From NCBI GenBank assembly GCA_026214975.1, contig JAOBSW010001097.1, positions 1-64,000 on the forward strand: 64,000 bases of DNA, in the 5' to 3' direction. Below the pieces are notes generated by a model that did not search any database, was not told the DNA's origin, and saw only the letters and a list, made by a program, of their open reading frames with translations. Below, piece after piece: positions 57,014 through 64,000 of this stretch (position 1 is its first letter; each line of letters opens with the position of its first letter). The stretch is from Gentiana macrophylla (lineage: Eukaryota; Streptophyta; Magnoliopsida; Gentianales; Gentianaceae). Made by a program: the position numbers and the translations under genes.

Positions 57014-58862
57014 TGTTGAAATAGTGTCCTAAACCCAATCGGGTTGGACCAGATCCGACCGGGTCAGATCATTTCTACTATTTCTTTATGATTATACATG
57101 TATAATAAATGGCTTTTCTGTTGTCATATATTTGTTCTCTTAAAGAACCGGTTATGAATTGTTATATGATAACGTCCTTAGTATTAAACTGTGGTAGAGA
57201 AACCATGATAGGCGATTATGGTTGATGAGATCTCTAATCACTTTAATAAGTTTGATACTTAAATGTCTCTAGACTGATGTACTATTAAACAGGGCATTGA
57301 TAGTACGTACAGACTAGCACGTATTAAATGTCTTCTGTCTTTAAGGGCGGGGATAGATCTCATCAATCGAAGTGTAGAGACACTTGGCCTATACGTGGAC
57401 GTGTATTAGAGAATGCATACTTTAGACTGGCCCACTTACACTGATAAGTGTCACACTATGTGACGTTTGTGCAATTATCCTTAGGACCGGAGTCTAAATG
57501 GGATCACGGTGTGGAGTTTCATTCTTCGACACTATTGAGGTTTCCCCTAACCATGGGGCGATCATGTGGTAGTGATTAGGTATGATACTGAAGCATGTGG
57601 AGTATACATGTTAGGTCATGGAATCGCGTTCCCTATGAATAGGGGTGAATATCCGAAATGGCCTTCTTATAAGGAATATCTTACTCTCATGAATCTTTGC
57701 AAAGTGGAAGTAAATGAGTTACTTCAAGAGAACATGATATCCAGATTATAAGATACGACCGTCAATGCTTGACACTCGACGTACGACTGTATGGATATTA
57801 TTACAGCGATAGGATTCTATTTACATGCTAACCGAGCACATGAAAGGTAGTAGTCATTGCGTATTGACTTTTCCGATGATTGGGGGTCATGGACGTGTTG
57901 CTAGACGCTATCAATGATCGTTAGAGGTAAAGGCAATTTTCATAACTGCGCCTTATGTCTACGGCCAACATATTCAAAAGCCTATCGTGTTACACACATA
58001 TGAACATCAAGTCAGATTAAAATGTGGTTATCGTTGATGACCAAGTAAGGAAAGTTTATCTCATGCTATAAAGGTTATAGTGGTAAATTAATATGGTGGA
58101 ATTTATTTATTATGAATAAATATAATACAAGATATTAATTATGTTGATTAATTAAATATATATATTATATATATACATGTGGCCAAACACGTGAATTTGG
58201 CTAATAAATTGGTGACATCTTTTGTGTATAGGATACATTTGGTTTGTGCAATTTAATTAATAAGATTACCATAATATTAATATTGCATATTAGTAGATTT
58301 TGGAAAATATATTTATGTTAATAAGATAGATATTTGGAAATATTTAATATAAGATATTAAATTAAATGAGATAAATCGATCTAAGGGATTTTCCTTATGT
58401 TACTAGTCAAAGGTTTTCTTTCTCTCCACTCTACCCCAGACTTGTTCCCTAAGGAATTTGGGAATGCTTGGGGCGCCCCAATGCCTATAAAAGCAAAGGG
58501 GGGTGCTAAGCTCTTGTATGCACCATAACTCCAAGAACTAATTGTTCTTATGAAAAAATATGAGAGCTTATTAGAGAGAGATTATAGAGAGAGAAAATGT
58601 TGAACTAGAAATCAAGTTTTTCTAGTAGCAATCCTTGGTGGGATTCTGGCGAGGTGCTCGTGTGGATTACAAGTAGAGGCCGGACGTTTGGACGGCTTGC
58701 GCACATCTACTCTTACCAGACGGTCAACGCGTCGATATTTTAGATCAACCAAGGTAATAGTACCATCCCCTCTCTTGTATGTTTATTGTTTAAACGGAGG
58801 CGATCCTGGATCGGAAAATCAAATTTTAAATTCCACTACGCTACTCAATTGATTTCCTAACA
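57014..58862 (+). mobile_element. 3' LTR of the plus-strand long-LTR element
   Basis: 1849 bp, same ends as 49989-51928. The frame 57566-57751 inside it is an LTR coincidence, also present in the sister LTRs. Confidence 0.9.
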
Positions 58863-60811
58863 ATATTTTCAATCAGATCAATCAGCAACACTTGGCTGAA
58901 ATAGCAAGTGCCAGCAAAGCCCAAGCTGAAGGAAGATAAGCTGAGGGAAGATTTGGACTGAAGAAATCACTTAGCTTAGTGATTCTATATTATTTGGAAA
59001 GACTCAGCGGTAGGAAGAAGCAAGAACAAACTGTTGGTGCATCTATAACCACTGAGAAAATTGCAGCAGGTGCTAGTTCAAGCATAAGGAATTCCCAACC
59101 TGATTCCAATAAGAAAATTATGTCTCAGCAGATCACTTAGCAGAATGGAATTAAAAGGAAAGCTGAAACACAGGGAGAAAAGTCAGTTGGATGATGTTTG
59201 TTCCCAGGTACTTCAAGTCAGTTAGAACCAACTGAGGGGGAACAACAACTGACCACCGAAGTTAGTCAGAAGAAGACCTTGGTTACTGAAGTTGTTCTCA
59301 CTTTCAGCAACAAACATCAAAGAGACAAGTTTATGCTATGCATGTTGAGCAAGAGGAACAGGTAACTCAGCAACCAAAGGAGTACAACTTCGATGGTGAA
59401 AGGATCGTCAAACTAATAAAGATGAAACTTAAGACTGAAGATTCTCGTGAAGCTACTCTACTAAAGGAAAAACTATTGTTGGAGAAACTTGAGATCAAAG
59501 CTTATATGCACTATTTCCAATGGAGAGTTTCTCACCAACTGCTACAATAGATTCAAAGAGATAGCTCAGAGAACTGAATCAATCACATCATTTATACCAA
59601 AGGAAGTTTTAAAGAAGAAAAATGATGATAAAGATGATGATTCAAGGAAAGAAGCTCAGAAAAGTACAGTTTTGCAGTCAAACACTCAACCTGAACGACA
59701 ATCAGCACAAACTGATACTCAGTAGAACAATTTTCCAGTTGGAAATCAGACAACTGACAACAAGGAAGAAGAAGCCAGAGCTGATGATAATCAGCAACTG
59801 ATAATAATTGAAGATGCTAGTCAGTCTAAAATCTAAGAAACAGAAGAAGAAGATCCATCAGAGAAGCTCACAACAGAAGAATTGAGCAAAGTACAAGAAG
59901 GATTGAAGATTATGCTCAACCAAAAGGATGAATACAATTATTTTCTGTCTCATATTTCCAGTTACTTGGATTATAGGAAGAAGACTGATGTCTCAGTTCA
60001 TACTAAGTTGGATGTTATCAAGAAATCCACTTCAAATTCAGTTTTAGAAACTCCCCGTCTCAAGGAAAAACTTGAAGTTACAATTATGGAAGATCGAGAA
60101 ACTCATGCTCAAGCTGAATGGCACCTCAATCAACGCATGTATGGTTTAGAAACACAGCTCAAAGAAGTTCTTACTTCCCAGAAAGACATCTTAGTAGATC
60201 AAAAGGCAACTCAAGAGTAAGTCACTCAGTTGTATGATGCCAAAAAGGGGTAAGTAGAGAAAGAAAATCTGAAATTATGTGAGGAGAAAATGAAGCTTGA
60301 AGTGGAACTGACAAAACTGAAGAAAGCAAAAGCAGCATCAGCACCAGATTCCAACATCAGAAGAGTTGAAGAACTAACTGATGAACAGCTGATACTCAAG
60401 TACAGTCAACCTGAAGAAAGAAGAGCAACCCTCAATGAAGATCTTTGGATGAAGTTTGTTCAAGATTATAATCATGTTAAGGCCAAATAAAGACATAAGA
60501 TTTATGAAGAGTCACTCAACTACTTTCTATCTGATCTCTATCATAATCAGAAGATGGCAAATTACAAGAAGATCAAGAGGATTGAAGAAAAACTTCAAAT
60601 CAAAGATAAGGTTGAACAGATGAAGACAGATGTCAATGAATTTGAAAATTACTACAACGATGAGAGTCATCTTCCTCAGTTAGCTATGTGGAGAAAATGG
60701 AAGCTAACAAGCCAAATGGACTACCTCAAAACATTTTGCAATGAAGATACAAAGATTGAAGAAGGATATCGCATTCATGACAAAAGAAGAAAATTTATCT
60801 TAGTTACATAG
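58863..60811 (+). pseudogene. Retroelement-associated ORF, 3' part: long coiled-coil region
   Basis: The frame continues from 49988 with FNQINQQHLAEIASASKAQA. It then passes through Gln/Glu/Lys-rich pieces broken by stops: SITTEKIAAGASSS; EYNFDGERIVKLIKMKLKTE; VQEGLKIMLNQKDEYNYFLS; METQ-like heptad stretches at 59882-60490; ELTDEQLILKYSQPEERRA; and a last piece to 60811 (MANYKKIKRIEEKLQIKD). The abundance of E, K, Q and L in heptad-like spacing suggests an extended coiled coil. At least six stops or frameshifts are present. Its end lies about 150 bases before a polypurine tract and LTR. An envelope-position or gag-like structural role is possible but unproven. Confidence 0.5.
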
Positions 60812-60954
60812 AAAGCTGATTAGTTTTTATTTCAGTTTATATAAAATGTGTAACTTGATCCAGTTTTTGCAAACTCTTAATGAAATCCAGTTTTACTTTG
60901 TTTTGCATTGTTTTGTCTTTAAGCTTTTCTTTTAAGGAGGGTTTTGGCATCATC

Positions 60955-60968
60955 AAAAAGGGGAAAAT
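60955..60968 (+). promoter_or_regulatory. Polypurine tract
   Basis: AAAAAGGGGAAAAT immediately precedes TGTTGGAAAT. It is the expected plus-strand priming site for the 3' LTR. Confidence 0.75.
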
Positions 60969-62638
60969 TGTTGGAAATAAAATTTTAAGTTTTGATGATG
61001 ATTCATCCTATTTAATTATGCACACCCCATTGATGAAGTGCTGGAACTAGTTGTTATAGTGGAAATCTGAAAGATGTCTAGAACTGAATGTATAAGATTT
61101 ACTAGAGTCTGATAATTATATAGGTTATATCAGACAAGCACTGTAATAGATAGAAGTGTTGTAAAACTGAAAACTGGAGATCATCTAGAAAACTGGAACA
61201 TGACATAAAAGTGAATATGTCACTTAGAACTAAAGTTTACTCAGAACTGAAGAAGGCAAGTTCACTGAGGGACACAGACTCGGTTGACTTATCTAGAATT
61301 GAAGGCTGAGGGAACAGACTCAGTAAATGAAGAACTGACAGAAACAGACTCGGTTGAAGAAGATTGAAGAAATGAGGGTTCAAACACAGTTGTGAAGATT
61401 TAATCCGAGACTGTAAAGTTAGAATTCAGGTAAATCTGTGATGGCCTGAACTGACTTTAGCGATCTTGAAAGAAGACCAAAGTATCATAAGGACAATGAT
61501 ATCTTAGATGATTTGTTTAAGGAATGGTGTAATTTGATGAAGTTAAATAAAATCAGATAAATAGAGTACTGAACTTTTGAAGAAGAGTAAAAACTTATTT
61601 AATGCTCTAAGTCAGTTAACAAACTGAAAAATGACACACTCAGTATAAAGCTGAACAAGACACTTAGTTTTATAATCATCCATCCAAACAACTGAAAGTA
61701 CATTTGAACGTTATTAATCAAGGACTTCTATTGGATGAAGAACTGATATGTCGGAACGGTCACTGATACCTGACACATGAAAATATAGACATTGATGCAA
61801 TTCAAATTCAAGCAAGATTAAAGTTGGACCTCACACTATCAATAGAGGACTTGTCATCAATGATCAAATACACAACAACACCGATTTACAAGCATTCTTG
61901 ATTACAAGTCTATTTCATCTGAATTGCTATCAATATCTGCGCTCAACAAGATCATATCTAGAATTCTTCAAGTGTTCAAGCTCAAATCGATCAAATCCAG
62001 AATTCGACACTTTGAAGAACCACAAGCAAGAATATATTCTTCTCAGCCAAGTTTGATTCTTAATCAAAGGTTTAGACTGTGAAGCAATCCGGTCAAGGAT
62101 TTACCAAGAACAGTTGTCATTTGCAATCAGGTAGACTGTGATTGTGGTGGTAGCTGGTGAAGAGGCAACACAACCCTCTAAGGACCAGTGGTTCAAACAG
62201 TTGAAGAGCAGCAAACCAACATGTTCTTTAGTTGTTTAGATAGTGACACTAGGGATTATTCAAGGACTATCCTTTAGGACTTTTTGTAACAGCGCACCTC
62301 AAAGAGTTCTAGTGGAATTTTCCTCTTACATCACAGGGGAAGAGTGGACTGACAAGATTACACCACCTGGAACTACTATAATTCTTGCTCCACTTACTTT
62401 ACACATTTACATCTTGTTATTTACTTATACAACATTTATATTTGTTTATACATCATACTGAAACTGATTGTTATATGCTTGCCCTATTCACAAACTGACA
62501 TTCACCTGAATTCAGTTTTGCACACTCGGCTTTTTCTTATAGAATCAAAAATATACAGATAAAGGCTAAAACTTATATCCGCTGCCGGTTGACTCAGTTT
62601 TGTTATAAGTCAGTTTGACTTAGACTTAGCTTTGTCAG
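60969..62638 (+). mobile_element. 3' LTR of the retroelement carrying the coiled-coil ORF
   Basis: It starts TGTTGGAAATAAAATTTTAAG. It is rich in the words CTGAA, AACTGA and GACTCGGTTGA. The part from about 61803 to 62440 recurs at 45027-45714, which confirms it is repetitive. The right end is not clear; it stops no later than 62638, where another LTR begins with TGTCACGG. Confidence 0.6.
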
Positions 62639-64000
62639 TGTCACGGATTTTATTAACAAAACAAACGAGTAATAATTTTATAATCCGATATACCTCAAGT
62701 GCAAGGATCGTAGTAAAGAGGTTGATACCGGGTCGATCTTACGGGAGGCAAGCGATTGCTAACCCTAGCTTTTGTTTAACTAACTAATCTATGTCACGAT
62801 TTCTAAACTAAACAGTGGATAAAACTAAACGAAACTGAAAAGACAGATTTAACTAAAACGTAAAACTGGACGGAAGATATGATCTAAAGCCAGGAAGGAT
62901 ATGTTTCGAACCAATTTAAACTAAACTAAATCTAAGATGCAATAGAAAAAACTAACTAAGCTAAGTAATTCAGATTCAAGGGATTTTAAATCAATAATTT
63001 ACGAAACGAACAAGCAATTGATCCACCTATCCTATCAACATTCAGTTTCAATTCAGATTATTTCGTGATTACTAATCAAGTTGTGATTCACCTTTTCAAA
63101 GGTATGAACCCTAATTTCTTAGGCAAGTTCGTCTATTAATCTCTATCTTTCGATCTAAAGATTAACGCTCTCAAATCAAGGTGTGAAATCTCTCAATTTC
63201 TAACCTAGAAATCTAACCTAATAACTCTCGTTAATTAGATCAAATATCTATTCTTTATCATGGTGATCTAAAGTCTAACTTGATTTTCATCAATCAAACG
63301 ATCAACAAAGCAAACATCTTTCGATATAAATTTCATAATAAACATTATGAAGCATGATAAAAGAAACAACTTGTAATAGATACTCACAAAATAACCTTAA
63401 AAGAGACTGAATTGTTGAATCGGATGGCTTCACAATGCTTGTTCAATGGAGGCCTAGCCTCTTAGCATCCTCTTGAAGATCGAATTATTGAAGTAAAAAT
63501 ACATAAAAAGTGTTTAGAACTACTAGAAAACTAAGAACAATAAAATCTCAGCCGCCCCTAGGGTTTAGGGTTTTTAATGTATATCTATTGTGAAGAAAAA
63601 CGCGCTGATATTTATAGAAGATTAAGTCGGTTTCAGCATGTCGGCCGATGGACGCCCGTCTGAAAAAAGGGTGAACGCCCGTCCAGCTTGTGTAATCTTC
63701 TTCGAGTCGAGGCCGAGCCATGACCAGACGCCCGTCTGCCAGCGTCCACTCCTGCGTCCAAACTTCGTGAATCAACTTCCCATTCCTGGACACTCGTTCA
63801 CTTCAGCAGACGTTCGTCCACTATGGACGCCAGTTCAACTTCCTGGACGCCAGTTCAGGATCGAATTTAATCTTGATTTCTTGAACTTTATCTCTTTTTC
63901 TCTATCTCATTCCTTCATTATCTCTTTTATCTTCAATTACCTCGAACTTAATCAACTCTTGAGCATCTTTTGAGCCTCAAACATGTATCTATAACACATA
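62639..64000 (-). mobile_element. Gypsy-like LTR, minus strand (continues out of the window)
   Basis: The left end TGTCACGG would be the CCGTGACA 3' end on the minus strand. AGTGCAAGGATCGTAGTAAA, GGGTCGATCTTACGGGAGGC and the ATTAACGC/AACCTAG-rich middle resemble antisense LTRs of Tat-type gypsy elements. On the minus strand a TATA-like CTATAAATATC is near 63608-63618, and two telomere-like repeats (CCTAGGGTTTAGGGTTTT) lie at about 63556-63574. The U3 part (63640-63860) carries palindromic GGACGCCCGTC motifs. No coding sequence. Confidence 0.55.
63640..63860. repeat. Array of GGACGCCCGTC palindromes
   Basis: Variants at about 63648 (TGGACGCCCGTCTG), 63671 (GAACGCCCGTCCAG), 63723 (CAGACGCCCGTCTGCC), 63788 (TGGACACTCGTTCA), 63809 (CAGACGTTCGTCCA), 63824 and 63844 (TGGACGCCAGTTCA). 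The better ones are self-complementary dyads of 10-14 bases. Confidence 0.65.

Larger units (their letters stand above)
49989..58862 (+). mobile_element. Long-LTR, apparently non-autonomous copia-type element (plus strand), TSD ATATT
   Basis: LTRs at 49989-51928 and 57014-58862 and TSD ATATT (49984-49988, 58863-58867). The primer-binding site TGGTATCAGAGC is at 51930-51941 and the polypurine tract AGTGGGAGAT at 57004-57013. Both LTRs have TATA-like CCTATAAA (about 51552, 58492). The interior of 5.1 kb carries no recognisable gag or pol domain. Same family as 30654-40403. Confidence 0.9.

Noticed and set aside
57566..57751. Frame conserved between LTRs (MVVIRYDTEACGVYMLGHG)
   Set aside because: It occurs in each LTR of the long-LTR family, broken in some copies (for example about 39690-39872 and 50544-50729). 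LTRs are not normally coding, so it is read as chance.

Overview
The window looks like nuclear DNA of a flowering plant, probably a eudicot. It is AT-rich, has spliced genes, and is packed with plant retrotransposons (Ty1-copia, Ty3-gypsy of Tat/Retand type), a CACTA terminus and a pogo-like element. There are no bacterial-type operons, rRNA, tRNA or CRISPR arrays. Only one gene looks intact: a two-exon gene at 25727-26407 for a small secreted, very acidic protein with a six-cysteine C-terminal module. Nearly everything else is transposable element or broken gene fragment.

Layout. 1-655: left edge of a minus-strand copia-like element (leader, primer-binding site, LTR). 859-7832: copy 1 of a segmental duplication. 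It holds ~517-bp tandem units, an LTR remnant, a broken second exon of the cysteine-rich peptide gene, exon fragments of a SET-domain (SMYD/TPR-SET type) gene, a degenerate TGTTACTACA repeat and an antisense fragment of a heavy-metal-associated (HIPP-like) gene. 8100-22665: truncated gypsy element (integrase tail, two degenerate extra ORFs, polypurine tract, 3' LTR) carrying arrays of CACGGC-N4-GCCGTG palindromes. It is split at 11893-18471 by a minus-strand copia element with target-site duplication (TSD) CTTTG. 22666-24935: decayed copia RT/RNase H and LTR. 25595-26407: the intact peptide gene. 27734-29174: copia LTR plus gag, then a CACTA end. 29205-43118: copy 2 of the duplication, with a solo LTR (TSD TATCA) just upstream of the peptide exon. 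A 9.75-kb minus-strand long-LTR element (30654-40403) is inserted inside that exon and itself carries a pogo-like element. 45715-49197: copy 3, lying between an LTR fragment and the ORF remains of one retroelement family. 49989-58862: a second, plus-strand member of the long-LTR family (TSD ATATT), inserted into that ORF. 60969-62638: the 3' LTR of that host retroelement. 62639-64000: a minus-strand gypsy-like LTR with another set of short palindromes.

How the pieces relate. The order of events can be read from nesting. A peptide-gene copy took an LTR insertion in its intron. The segment, with SET and HIPP fragments, was then copied to at least three places. The copies were later truncated, deleted or invaded by retroelements. 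The two long-LTR elements have LTRs, primer-binding site and polypurine tract but no recognisable gag or pol, so they look non-autonomous. Function assignments rest on motifs read by eye; none was tested by database search.
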